From: Mucilaginibacter sp. SJ
Lineage (GTDB): Bacteria; Bacteroidota; Bacteroidia; Sphingobacteriales; Sphingobacteriaceae
Assembly (NCBI RefSeq): GCF_028993635.1
Contig: NZ_CP118631.1
Span: 2,604,001-2,668,000 of the forward strand
DNA length: 64,000 bases
Direction of reading: 5' to 3'
The notes under the pieces were generated by a model, which made no database searches, was not told where the DNA came from, and saw nothing but the letters and a program-made list of their open reading frames with translations. A program made the position numbers and the translations under genes. Positions within the stretch are counted from its first letter, which is position 1; each line of letters starts with the position of its first letter. Shown here piece by piece: positions 51,490 through 60,287 of the stretch.

Positions 51490-51565
51490 ATTAATCAGTG
51501 TAATCAAAAATCAATCGGTGAAATCTCGGAAAAAAATCAACGTAATCAAAAAAATCAACGGTTAA
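51490..51565. repeat. AATCA-type A/T-rich repeat
   Basis: Runs of TAATCAGTG, TAATCAAAA, AATCAACG, TAATCAAAA and AATCAACGG resemble the nine-base periodic repeat at 27982-28020. The last bases overlap the 3' end of the dCMP deaminase gene. Confidence 0.45.
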
Positions 51566-52010
51566 ACTTCTCCGCCTTCACCCCAAACCTATTCAAAAAA
51601 TCTACCCCCTCGTCGCTCGCTAAGCCTTTATATTCGGCATATGATTTATCATAATAAACCTGGGTAATCCCGGCCGAATAGATGAGCCTTGCGCAAGGCA
51701 AACATGGCGACAGCGTGGTATACAAGGTAGCGCCTTCAAGTCGCGCGCCATTTTTTACCGCATAAAGTATCGCGTTTTCTTCGGCATGCAATGCAAGTGA
51801 ACAGCTGCCTTTTGAATCGCGCGCACAACCTGTCTCCGGCCATTCCACATCACAATTATGTGTACCCGCCGGCGGGCCGTTATAGCCTATGGAAATAATC
51901 CGCGTATCACGCGTTAAAACCGCCCCCACATGCGCCTTAACACAATGCGACCGCTCGGCCAGATCAGTGGCCAGGTTCATGAAAATCTGATCGAAGCTGG
52001 GTTTTGTCAT
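51555..52010 (-). CDS. dCMP deaminase (cytidine/deoxycytidylate deaminase family)
   Basis: A 151-residue zinc enzyme that deaminates dCMP to dUMP for thymidylate synthesis. The zinc ligands and catalytic Glu are in SLALHAEENAILYAV (His-Ala-Glu) and LSPCLPCARLIYSAGI (Pro-Cys-x2-Cys). SKGSC and GCARDSKG form the usual insertion that binds the allosteric or second zinc region. It is similar to ComEB/Dcd-type deaminases. Convergent with cmk, another pyrimidine gene, across a shared terminator. Confidence 0.92.
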   Translation of the reverse strand: MTKPSFDQIFMNLATDLAERSHCVKAHVGAVLTRDTRIISIGYNGPPAGTHNCDVEWPETGCARDSKGSCSLALHAEENAILYAVKNGARLEGATLYTTLSPCLPCARLIYSAGITQVYYDKSYAEYKGLASDEGVDFLNRFGVKAEKFNR

Positions 52011-52021
52011 CGGTGATCGGA

Positions 52022-52114
52022 GGTTAGAGATTTGAGATTAGTTAAAATTATTATAAAAAGAAAGAGGTTGAAAATTAAAGGCCTAACCTCTAATCTCCAA
52101 CCTCTAATCTCTAA
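52022..52114. repeat. GAGATTAG repeats in inverted orientation
   Basis: GGTTAGAGATTTGAGATTAG (52022-52041) and the inverted CTAATCTCCAACCTCTAATC (52090-52109) can pair as a hairpin. They fill the gap between the FucP-like gene and the dCMP deaminase gene. Confidence 0.5.
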
Positions 52115-52119
52115 AAATA

Positions 52120-53754
52120 TTAATGTCCGCCTTTAACTTCAACGTGGTCAAGGTCGATACCCTGATGACGGAGTTCGCGGCTAACTTTCCATGCAAAATA
52201 AGCAAGATATGCAAAGCCTAATACAGGTACTATGTAAGAGAAATGGATCCCGCTCATACCTGGTATAACATTACTTGCGCCATCGGCAACTTTGCCTTGC
52301 AACGGCGGGATGATAGAACCCCCTAAGATCATCATGATCAAAAATGCCGAGCCCTGGCTGGTGTATTTACCCAAACCTGTAATAGCTAATGAGAAAATTG
52401 ATGGCCACATGATAGAGCAGCATAAACCACCGCTAATAAAAGCAAAGGTAGCTACCTTACCTGTAGTAAATAAACCAATAAGCATGAACGCAACGCCCAG
52501 CAAACCAAGTACAGATAAGGTACGGGTTGGCTTTTGCTGACCGATAAAGAAAGCAACGATCAGGATAGCTACGCAAATTGCATAAGCGTAAAGATGGCTT
52601 ACATTAGCACCTGAAAAAATATTCACGAGCAATACTATGCCAAATGCAAGGAAAGGAATTAAAACATATAAAATGTACTTAACCGATTTTGAGAGATTGA
52701 ACGCGTCGATAGATCCGGCAAAACGCCCGATCATCAAACTACCCCAGTATAATGAAATATACGGTGCAATATCCGATTCGGCGAAAGAACCAAACTCCGG
52801 GGTTTTCAATAATGAACCCATGTTACTTTGAATAGTTACCTCGGTACCTACATAAGTAAATATGGCCAGCATACCTAATATTAACTGTGGATATTGCATG
52901 GCGCCCCAGCCTTCCTTACTCTTTTTAGCGGCGAAAATAGTACCTATCAGTGTAAATACAATTATAGCTAACGAAGCATATACAAAATATTGGCTTGGTA
53001 TGCCTATAGCTTTGCTGATAGGATCGGCTGCAAGTATCAAACAAAACGCTACAAACATCACCAGCAATGGTGTATTTGCTTTTGAGCTTGATTCGATCTT
53101 TTCATCGCTGGTAACCTTTGGCAGGTTCGAAAACCAGAAGAACAAAGCAACTGCTATGAACAAGCCTGCTAACAGATAATACAGGTTATTGATTGATGAT
53201 ATTTTAACATCAGCCGCGGCAGTTTTAGCCGTGGCCGAACCAAATAATACCACACTTACTACCACGGGGCCCAATAAAGCGCCAATGTTGTTGATACTGC
53301 CTGCAAAGTTTAAACGATTTGAACCGGTTTCGGGAGGTCCTAATGCAACAACAAATGGGTTTGCAGCTGTTTGCTGTAACGAAAAACCAACAGCGATAAT
53401 AAAGAATACAGCCAGGATAAAACCAAACGCGCCAGAAGCTACGGCAGGGATCATAGCCAATGCACCAACAGCCGAAACAACGAGGCCTAAAATGATACCA
53501 TTTTTGTAACCTAACTTGTTCATGATATCAACCTTGCTTGCCTGAGAAGCAAAGTAAAGTATCAATGAACCGATGAAATACCCACCGTAAAATGTAAAGT
53601 CGATAAGTTGTGATTCGAACTGGGTAAGGTGAAAGTGCTCTTTACAGAAAGGTATGAAAATACCATTGGAGGCGGCTAAAAAGCCCCAAAAGAAAAACAC
53701 GGTAATCAGCGTATACAGGGCTGTACCGTAGTTCTTAGCATTGTTTTGTTCCAT
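52120..53754 (-). CDS. FucP-like MFS sugar transporter
   Basis: A 544-residue inner-membrane symporter with at least 12 spans. It has the pattern of the fucose/glucose/galactose:H+ symporter family: [89 protein letters not shown], and [17 protein letters not shown] in the second half. The length is greater than FucP (about 440), mainly from an extended central region with extra hydrophobic segments. The sugar carried is not readable. It is monocistronic, with GAGATTAG repeats after its stop. Confidence 0.9.
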   Translation of the reverse strand: MEQNNAKNYGTALYTLITVFFFWGFLAASNGIFIPFCKEHFHLTQFESQLIDFTFYGGYFIGSLILYFASQASKVDIMNKLGYKNGIILGLVVSAVGALAMIPAVASGAFGFILAVFFIIAVGFSLQQTAANPFVVALGPPETGSNRLNFAGSINNIGALLGPVVVSVVLFGSATAKTAAADVKISSINNLYYLLAGLFIAVALFFWFSNLPKVTSDEKIESSSKANTPLLVMFVAFCLILAADPISKAIGIPSQYFVYASLAIIVFTLIGTIFAAKKSKEGWGAMQYPQLILGMLAIFTYVGTEVTIQSNMGSLLKTPEFGSFAESDIAPYISLYWGSLMIGRFAGSIDAFNLSKSVKYILYVLIPFLAFGIVLLVNIFSGANVSHLYAYAICVAILIVAFFIGQQKPTRTLSVLGLLGVAFMLIGLFTTGKVATFAFISGGLCCSIMWPSIFSLAITGLGKYTSQGSAFLIMMILGGSIIPPLQGKVADGASNVIPGMSGIHFSYIVPVLGFAYLAYFAWKVSRELRHQGIDLDHVEVKGGH

Positions 53755-53922
53755 TTTAAAATAGGTTGTACAGATTTGATTTTTGAATTTCTAAACATAA
53801 TTCAATTTTGGTAAAACTCTCTGGTCTTTTTTTAAATAAATTAAATCACAATTTTAACTTTCGTTGTTTATGAGATAAAATTGCATATTCGCAATGTTCA
53901 AAAAAGAACAAAGCTTAACTTA

Positions 53923-54579
53923 ATGATAAAAGCCATTGTTTCGGGTATCGGGTTTGGATTAGTACTTACATTTATTACCGGCCCGGTTTTTTTTGCGCTC
54001 ATTAAAACCAGTATCGAAAAAGGGTTTCATGCCGGTGTTTCGCTTGCCCTTGGTGTGGTTTGCAGCGATGTGGTTTTTGTAGGAGCAATCCTGTTTGGTT
54101 CGCAATATATCGATGTATCTGACCATACCAAAGTTATAGCAGGCGTTGTAGGCAGCGCCATATTATTCGCGCTTGGCCTATATTACATGTTCAAAAAAAG
54201 CGAGATCAATTATGAAAACAAAGTCCCATCAGGCGCCGACCGCTTTGGTTACGTACTTAAAGGTTTCCTGATGTGCATTTTTAACCCTACCCTCCTCTTC
54301 CACTGGACGGTAGTGATCGGCGCGGCCAGTACCACATTCCTGGTGGGTACCCCGCACAGGTCGTTTCATATAGCTGTTATGTTTTTAACCATACTGATCA
54401 TCCAGTTTGGTATGGATACCCTCAAAGCCTTTTACGCCAATAAGCTCCGGGCACGCATTTCGGTTAAGTTTATCCACCGTTTAAATGAGGTTGCAGGTAT
54501 TGCCCTTATTATCGCCTCGCTGGTGTTGATTGATAAGCTGGTTACCCATTTTGTATTTGCGGCACCGGCAGGATCATAG
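53923..54579 (+). CDS. LysE-family exporter
   Basis: A 218-residue membrane protein with about six spans. The LysE/RhtB start is clear (KAIVSGIGFGLVLTFITGPVFFALIKTSIEKGFHAGVSLALGVVCSDVVFVGA), including the conserved GPxxF segment. FLMCIFNPTLLFHWTVVIGAAS is the mid-protein motif and IHRLNEVAGIALIIASLVL ends it. The family exports amino acids or related metabolites. ATG 53923 (MIKAIVSG) was chosen over a 14-residue longer reading. Divergent from the FucP-like gene. Confidence 0.88.
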   Translation: MIKAIVSGIGFGLVLTFITGPVFFALIKTSIEKGFHAGVSLALGVVCSDVVFVGAILFGSQYIDVSDHTKVIAGVVGSAILFALGLYYMFKKSEINYENKVPSGADRFGYVLKGFLMCIFNPTLLFHWTVVIGAASTTFLVGTPHRSFHIAVMFLTILIIQFGMDTLKAFYANKLRARISVKFIHRLNEVAGIALIIASLVLIDKLVTHFVFAAPAGS

Positions 54580-54634
54580 GAAACTTTTCTATCAGTATTC
54601 ACTACATTTACTTTAAACCATAAACCTTATTGTC

Positions 54635-55030
54635 ATGTTCCAGGAAAGCATTTATATACTTCTTTTTATTGCGGTTGATTTAGTTGTTTATTCAAAACTG
54701 AATAAAACCGGATGGGTAAATGCAAAACAATTCAAGCTATTTCTTATAGGCACTATATTATTGATTTTACTACATTTTTTCAACCTGCCATTCCTAATCC
54801 TAATGCCAATGCGTACTTTTTCAGGGCTTATTTTCTTTTCATTATTTCCCCTGTTCGCTTATTTCTGGTTTACTTATTTTGCGGTCAAAAGAATACACAG
54901 GATAACAACACCGCAAAACGAAAACTTTATTTCTACCGGCCTAAAAATATTCTCCTTCTTTTTTTTAAAGCTTGTTTATGCAATGACTTTGATTATGCAA
55001 GTATCGATTATCCTTTCACTCATAAAATAA
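54635..55030 (+). CDS. Small integral membrane protein of unknown function
   Basis: A 131-residue protein with four clear hydrophobic helices: about 4-19 (YILLFIAVDLVVYS), 33-52 (FKLFLIGTILLILLHFFNL), 56-82 (LMPMRTFSGLIFFSLFPLFAYFWFTYF) and 108-128 (FSFFFLKLVYAMTLIMQVSIIL). It has basic loops (KRIHRITTPQNEN). No known motif. It follows lysE by 55 bases on the same strand and may be co-transcribed. The A/T-rich codon use fits its neighbours. Confidence 0.6.
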   Translation: MFQESIYILLFIAVDLVVYSKLNKTGWVNAKQFKLFLIGTILLILLHFFNLPFLILMPMRTFSGLIFFSLFPLFAYFWFTYFAVKRIHRITTPQNENFISTGLKIFSFFFLKLVYAMTLIMQVSIILSLIK

Positions 55031-55114
55031 AACTTTCGTGGTTGTTGGTATTGTCACTACGTGCGCTGTGACATATTTCTCGTCATTACCTAAACAATGA
55101 TTTTCTTTTAAAAC

Positions 55115-55142
55115 AAAAAAGGCGATGAAAAACTCATCGCCT
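55115..55142 (-). terminator. Terminator of purF
   Basis: Minus-strand GGCGATGA-gtttt-TCATCGCC stem followed by six T (55115-55120 on plus). It lies about 36 bases after the purF stop. Confidence 0.85.
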
Positions 55143-55177
55143 CGTATATCATTCCCCCTTTAGGGGGTTAGGGGGCA

Positions 55178-57085
55178 TTACATATAAGCTCTTTGGTTTT
55201 TACCTTCCATCCAGTTAACAAAGGCGCGGTTAACAACCTTGTTACCGCCCGGAGTTGGGTAATCACCACTAAAATACCAATCGCCAAGGTTATCAGGGCA
55301 AGCAATATGCAGGTTGTCTAATGTTTGATAAATTACCTGTACCTCGCAATTCACATTTTTAGGTGTGATGATCTGCGCAATACGGTCAGAGATCTGCTGA
55401 TCGGTAAACAAGGCATAAATCTCTTTCACATAATTTTCAACTTCTTCCTTCGGCAGTTTCTGGCTGTCTTTACATTTTTGATAAACATCCAGGATCACAT
55501 CTTCCCTGTCCATCTCTTTTAACAGGCTGATTGCTGCCTCAAAGGCCACAAACTCACCCATACGTGACATGTCAATACCATAGCAATCGGGGTAACGGAT
55601 CTGCGGAGCAGACGAAACCACAACTACTTTTTTAGGGCCAAGCCTGTCAAGAATTTTCAGGATACTTTGTTTTAGTGTAGTACCACGAACTATAGAGTCA
55701 TCCAATACCACTAAGGTATCGGTGCCTTTTTTGATCAATCCGTAAGTAGTATCGTATACGTGTGCCACCATTTCGCTGCGATCCGCGTCCTGGGTAATGA
55801 AAGTACGCAGTTTAACATCCTTAATGGCTATTTTTTCAACCCTTGGAGCTACCTGTAATATTTCGGTAAGCTTTTCTTCGGTAATGTCGCTTCCAAGCTC
55901 AAGCAGTTTTTCGTGCTGATATTTCTTTACATACTTATGCATGCCCTCAACCATGCCATAAAAGGCAACTTCGGCGGTGTTTGGTATGTAAGAGAATACC
56001 GTGTTTTTAATATCATGATTCACGAAATCCAATATCTGCGGGCAAAGCAGGCGACCTAATTGCTTACGCTCACGGTAAATGGCCGAATCGCTGCCGCGCG
56101 AAAAGTAGATCCGCTCAAAAGAACAGGCTTTCTTTTCTTTTGGCTCGCTGAACATATCCTCGGTTATCTTACCATTCTTTTTAACGATCAGCGCGTGGCC
56201 GGGCCTGATTTCCCTGATCTCCTCCATCGGCACGTTAAATGCCGTTTGGATAGCGGGGCGTTCAGACGCCGCAACAACGATCTCATCATTATAATAATAA
56301 AATGCCGGACGGATACCCACCGGATCGCGCATTACAAAAGCATCACCATGGCCCAGGATCCCGGCAATGGTATAGCCACCATCCCAGTTCTTTGCAGATT
56401 TACGGAGGATCTTGGCAACATCCATATCATTAGCTATAAGCTTACTGATCTCCCTGTTATCGTCCAATCCTTCGCGTTTGTACTGATCAAATAAGCCCTG
56501 GTTTTCGGTATCGATAAAGTGCCCTATTTTCTCGAGCACTGTAACCGTATCGGCTTTTTCTTTTGGATGCTGGCCTAATGCATACAGTTGTTGCAGTAAT
56601 TCATCAACATTGGTCATGTTAAAATTACCGGCAATAACCAGGTTACGGGTCATCCAGTTGTTTTGTCTTAAAAACGGATGGCAGCTTTCAATGCTGTTTT
56701 TGCCATGGGTACCATAACGCAGGTGCCCTAACAAAACCTCGCCGGTAAAGCTAACATGTTCTTTAAGCCACTCAGCGTCCGCCATTTTTTCGGGGGTCTC
56801 TTTCTGAATGTCCGCAAATTTCTTTTGGATATATTCAAAAATATCGGCAACGGCATTTGAGGCCATTGAGCGGTGACGGCTGATGTATCTTTTGCCAGGT
56901 TCAATATCCAGTTTAATGGTAGCAACACCTGCGCCATCCTGGCCGCGGTTGTGTTGTTTTTCCATTAAGAGATAAAGTTTGTTCAGGCCGTACAGTGCAG
57001 TTCCGTACTTTTTCTGATAATAAGATAGTGGCTTTAGTAAGCGGATAAATGCCACACCGCATTCATGTTTAATCTGATCGCTCAT
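55178..57085 (-). CDS. purF: Amidophosphoribosyltransferase-like protein
   Basis: A 635-residue enzyme of the PurF family, longer than the usual 470-510. A short propeptide (MSDQIKHE) precedes the N-terminal nucleophile Cys9 (CGVAFIRL), so processing is expected. The glutaminase half has KQHNRGQDGAGVAT, GHLRYGTHGKNSIESCHPF and AGNFNMTN. The transferase half has the PRPP loop TLVVLDDSIVRGTTLKQSI and VVVVSSAPQIRYPDCYGID. It makes 5-phosphoribosylamine, the first step of purine synthesis. Bacteroidota often have this long form beside a short PurF, so this may be a paralogue. A perfect -7 box lies just upstream. Confidence 0.9.
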   Translation of the reverse strand: MSDQIKHECGVAFIRLLKPLSYYQKKYGTALYGLNKLYLLMEKQHNRGQDGAGVATIKLDIEPGKRYISRHRSMASNAVADIFEYIQKKFADIQKETPEKMADAEWLKEHVSFTGEVLLGHLRYGTHGKNSIESCHPFLRQNNWMTRNLVIAGNFNMTNVDELLQQLYALGQHPKEKADTVTVLEKIGHFIDTENQGLFDQYKREGLDDNREISKLIANDMDVAKILRKSAKNWDGGYTIAGILGHGDAFVMRDPVGIRPAFYYYNDEIVVAASERPAIQTAFNVPMEEIREIRPGHALIVKKNGKITEDMFSEPKEKKACSFERIYFSRGSDSAIYRERKQLGRLLCPQILDFVNHDIKNTVFSYIPNTAEVAFYGMVEGMHKYVKKYQHEKLLELGSDITEEKLTEILQVAPRVEKIAIKDVKLRTFITQDADRSEMVAHVYDTTYGLIKKGTDTLVVLDDSIVRGTTLKQSILKILDRLGPKKVVVVSSAPQIRYPDCYGIDMSRMGEFVAFEAAISLLKEMDREDVILDVYQKCKDSQKLPKEEVENYVKEIYALFTDQQISDRIAQIITPKNVNCEVQVIYQTLDNLHIACPDNLGDWYFSGDYPTPGGNKVVNRAFVNWMEGKNQRAYM

Positions 57086-57102
57086 GATTCGGAATGAGGC
57101 TG

Positions 57103-57110
57103 CAAAGGTA
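57103..57110 (-). promoter_or_regulatory. -7 box TACCTTTG of purF
   Basis: Minus-strand TACCTTTG is an exact TAnnTTTG match, 17 bases before the ATG at 57085, implying a very short leader. Confidence 0.42.
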
Positions 57111-57258
57111 TCATTTTAAAATGAAGTATCGGTAAAATCTATTGTCATAAATTAGTAGTTTATTGATTGCCAGGTTGATTTGGTGAATGGTTGATTTAGT
57201 GAGTAGTTATTACACTGAAAACCAACCATTAATCTAATCAACCCAATAAACCACACAC

Positions 57259-59238
57259 CTATTTCTTAAACCCAACCATCTGGTGCAGCTTAACCGGGTC
57301 ATAGATCCTGCCCTCTTTTATTACTACTGATACCTTCCTGATCTCCCTGATATTGCGCAGTGGATCACCATCGATAATAACAAGGTCGGCTTGCTTTCCC
57401 GCTTCAACCGAACCTGTTATTTTATCAAGCCCCATAACTATAGCAGGTGTTATCGTTGCTGTTTTGATAGCCTGCGCCGGGGTAAGACCGGCTTCAACAT
57501 ATAATTCAAGTTCGCGGTCAAGACTATAGCCGGGGAACCCCATATCTGTGCCCGCGACAATAGTAACTCCGGCATCATGCAATACCTTAACGGTTTTCTT
57601 CATGCTTTCATACAAGGGTTTCAGCCCAGCGGCCTTCTCCGGTTCTTCGCCCATGTTTTTAAACAATGCCTGGAGCGGCAACGGTAGGGTATAATAGTTA
57701 GGCTCCAATTTGGTTATATCATCCTTAACATTGCGGAACGCAAGCTCGAAAACACCTATGGTAGGATCAATTACCACGTGATGGTCTTTTATAAACTTAA
57801 TAGCCGCGATACTTACCGAATCATCGAAAATAACCGATCTATCCTTATCCCGCTTCATTATGGAATACACATACTGAATATGGTTAACCATATTCATCCC
57901 CGAATCAACCCCTTGCTGCAGGGTCATCCCCTGCGGGATATGGCCTGTTACGGTTAAACCCAATCGGTGTGCCTCATCACAAATAACTTTAACTATAGCC
58001 GGTTTTACCGAACTATAGATCTTGATCTGCTGAAAGCCATTTTCTTTATAACGGTCTACTGCCTTTATAGCCTCTTCCTTAGTATCAGCCTGGATTATCC
58101 CCAATGCATAAGGCCCTTTGCCGTCAATAATGCCGGCTTTAATAATGTTAGGGCCAACGCCTTTGCCGCCATCAATAGCGGCTTTTATAGCATTAATATA
58201 CCCAAATTCGTTGCCGCAATCGCGCACGGTAGTTACCCCTGCTGCAAGGTAGGCCGGCCCCCACTCGGCCTGCTCAAAGTGCGAGTGCATATCCCACAGG
58301 CCCGGTAAAATGGTTTTCCCTTTGGCGTCAATGAGCTTAGCCCCTGCCGGTATTTTAACCTCACCAACCTTGCCTGTTTGTTTGATAATGCCATTTTCTA
58401 TCAATACAACAGCATTAGGTATGCTTATACCTGTATTTACGTCAATTAGATTGCCACCAGTAACAGCTGTCACTTTATCAGCCATACCTGGTGGTGAAGC
58501 TGCCTTGGCAAACAGTTCCATACCGTAGGTAGCCGCCTTGCTGATGAGCTGCGGTAACAGCTCTTCGTAAGGCACCCGCATCATTTCCAGTTTGTCGCCT
58601 TCGGCATCATTAGTGATCAGGCAAATAAGTTTACCTTCATTATCAGTCCAAACCAATTCGTTGCCCCAAACCAGTCCGCTTATGGTGAGCCGGTTAAGTG
58701 TAAGCGGTTTACCGTTAAACGTAAGCTGATCAATGCCTGCTTTTTTGATCTGTACCGCGCCAAATGGCAGTGTATGGATACTTGCAGGTTGTTTATGTTT
58801 ATTCCAATATTGGATGAGCACCTGCTGCACAGTGCCCGGCGAATAGCCCGCTACCGGGAAGCTGAGCGGCAGTACTTTTTGTGTATAAGATGAATCATTA
58901 ACCCTGATAGCTGCTTTAGATCCGCGAATGGTCACCTGATCATCAATGGTCGAAAACCTTGAAGTATTGCCTTTTATGGTCAATTCCAGCGGATCGGCTA
59001 CGGGGTTCACCTTCAACTCGGCAGTAAGCGGCACCGGCGAACCGCGGTCAACGAACTTAAAATCGATATTATAATGAATAGCATCTTTATACTTGTGCAC
59101 GTAATAGGTTTCCTTACCAATGTGTTGCTCAAACTTATGCAGAAAAAAGGTACCACTATCGGTTGGCAAATCGGTTTGGGCGTTGGCGTTTGTTATTAAG
59201 GCCGAAAAGGCGGCAAATAATAATAAAGGTGTTTTCAT
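57259..59238 (-). CDS. Secreted amidohydrolase family protein
   Basis: A 659-residue protein from ATG 59238 (MKTPLLLFAAFSALITNANAQ, a good signal peptide); the longer reading to 59343 adds a poor N-terminus. Residues about 30-250 are a beta-rich N-domain. The imidazolonepropionase-like metal hydrolase follows: LPGLWDMHSHFEQAEWG (metal His-x-His), GITDG-type loops, LGLTVTGHIPQGM and VNHIQYVYS (metal His), and AGVTIVAGTDMGFPGY (metal Asp). The C-terminal GSVEAGKQADLVIIDGDPLRNI is typical. It hydrolyses an amide or cyclic bond, perhaps in peptides, in the periplasm; the substrate is unknown. Confidence 0.88.
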   Translation of the reverse strand: MKTPLLLFAAFSALITNANAQTDLPTDSGTFFLHKFEQHIGKETYYVHKYKDAIHYNIDFKFVDRGSPVPLTAELKVNPVADPLELTIKGNTSRFSTIDDQVTIRGSKAAIRVNDSSYTQKVLPLSFPVAGYSPGTVQQVLIQYWNKHKQPASIHTLPFGAVQIKKAGIDQLTFNGKPLTLNRLTISGLVWGNELVWTDNEGKLICLITNDAEGDKLEMMRVPYEELLPQLISKAATYGMELFAKAASPPGMADKVTAVTGGNLIDVNTGISIPNAVVLIENGIIKQTGKVGEVKIPAGAKLIDAKGKTILPGLWDMHSHFEQAEWGPAYLAAGVTTVRDCGNEFGYINAIKAAIDGGKGVGPNIIKAGIIDGKGPYALGIIQADTKEEAIKAVDRYKENGFQQIKIYSSVKPAIVKVICDEAHRLGLTVTGHIPQGMTLQQGVDSGMNMVNHIQYVYSIMKRDKDRSVIFDDSVSIAAIKFIKDHHVVIDPTIGVFELAFRNVKDDITKLEPNYYTLPLPLQALFKNMGEEPEKAAGLKPLYESMKKTVKVLHDAGVTIVAGTDMGFPGYSLDRELELYVEAGLTPAQAIKTATITPAIVMGLDKITGSVEAGKQADLVIIDGDPLRNIREIRKVSVVIKEGRIYDPVKLHQMVGFKK

Positions 59239-59363
59239 AAGGTCAGTAATGTTAATGTAAGATAGTGGTTTGTTTAGGATGTTACAAAACAGTTTTTTTG
59301 TGCAGAGATGCATAATTGCGCCTTCCGTTTTCCGACCAACCACATCATCAAAGCAGAAAATTT

Positions 59364-59972
59364 TTACCCAATTCTTCTAAACGTTATATTAATCCTTGCC
59401 CCCTGCATCCTGCTTGTTTTGGGTACCTGATGAAGCCAGTGATGCTGTGTTTGCCCCTGCATGATCAGCAGATCACCGTTGTTAAGTACGACAGAGGCTT
59501 TAGCATTCTTTTGCCGCTTATGTTTAAACTGAAAAACCCGCGAAGCACCAAATGATACCGAAGCTATGACAGGGTTATCGCCAAGTTCGCTTTCATCATC
59601 ACTATGCCAACCCATGCTATCGCTGCCATCACGATAATAATTAAGCAGCGCTGTATTAAACCGGTGACCGCACTGCTGCTCCGCCGCCTGCTTAATGCTA
59701 TTAAGCAGCGGACTAAACTTAACCGGCACATTTACCACACCTGAATATACATATACTTCATCGCGCTCTCCGTACCAGGCCGTAAGCCGCGGGAAGTTCA
59801 CCTCCTTGCCATAGATCTTCATTTTATCCTGCTTCCATGGGGTTTCCTCAACCAGCCGCGTAAATACATCGTCCTTATAAAAATGGGGATAAAGCAATAC
59901 CTCACCATTAAAAGGTAATAGGTTTTTTGGCGCACCAAACAGGTTCAGCTGGTCATTATTGAATAGATCCAT
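59364..59972 (-). CDS. AlkB-like 2-oxoglutarate/Fe(II) dioxygenase
   Basis: A 202-residue DNA/RNA dealkylation enzyme. The iron ligands are in MGWHSDDESELG (His-x-Asp) and HHWLHQVPK (distal His), and the 2-oxoglutarate Arg in INITFRRIG. PRLTAWYGE is the nucleotide-flip/substrate segment and ASVSFGASRVFQFKHK the core strand. It repairs 1-methyladenine and 3-methylcytosine by oxidation. ATG 59972 is the likely start; a TTG two codons earlier overlaps a near-consensus promoter box. An operator array lies 47-118 bases upstream. Confidence 0.92.
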   Translation of the reverse strand: MDLFNNDQLNLFGAPKNLLPFNGEVLLYPHFYKDDVFTRLVEETPWKQDKMKIYGKEVNFPRLTAWYGERDEVYVYSGVVNVPVKFSPLLNSIKQAAEQQCGHRFNTALLNYYRDGSDSMGWHSDDESELGDNPVIASVSFGASRVFQFKHKRQKNAKASVVLNNGDLLIMQGQTQHHWLHQVPKTSRMQGARINITFRRIG

Positions 59973-60018
59973 GTTCAAATATCAGTAATACATAAATAAA
60001 ACGCGATGGCCTGTCCTA

Positions 60019-60090
60019 TTATCAGAATGATAAAACCTATCATTTTGATAGCTTTTCCTCATATTGATAAAATCTTTCTCATTTTGATAA
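60019..60090. promoter_or_regulatory. Four-site operator array TATCA-N3-TGATA between alkB and kup
   Basis: Four copies of one palindrome stand in a row: TTATCA-gaa-TGATAA (centre 60026), CTATCA-ttt-TGATAG (60044), TCA-tat-TGATAA (60063) and CTCA-ttt-TGATAA (60083). Spacings are 18, 19 and 20 bases. The first two are perfect 15-base palindromes; the last two have weaker left halves. The gap 59973-60287 holds nothing else I can name. An antisense reading frame across it overlaps kup and is not credible. Confidence 0.55.
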
Positions 60091-60287
60091 ACTCCTATAA
60101 AACAAGGCTCTAAATAAAACAAAAACGCTGTGGCATGCTTATTGGCCATGCGGCATTCACAGTACAAAATATAATTTACGATGGCATTGTTTATCGCTGC
60201 TACAACAAAATTCACAAAACGGACAATAAGTTCCTTCATTGCAGTTGGTATCATCTCCTCTTTTTCCCCTAACAATTTATACACTTC

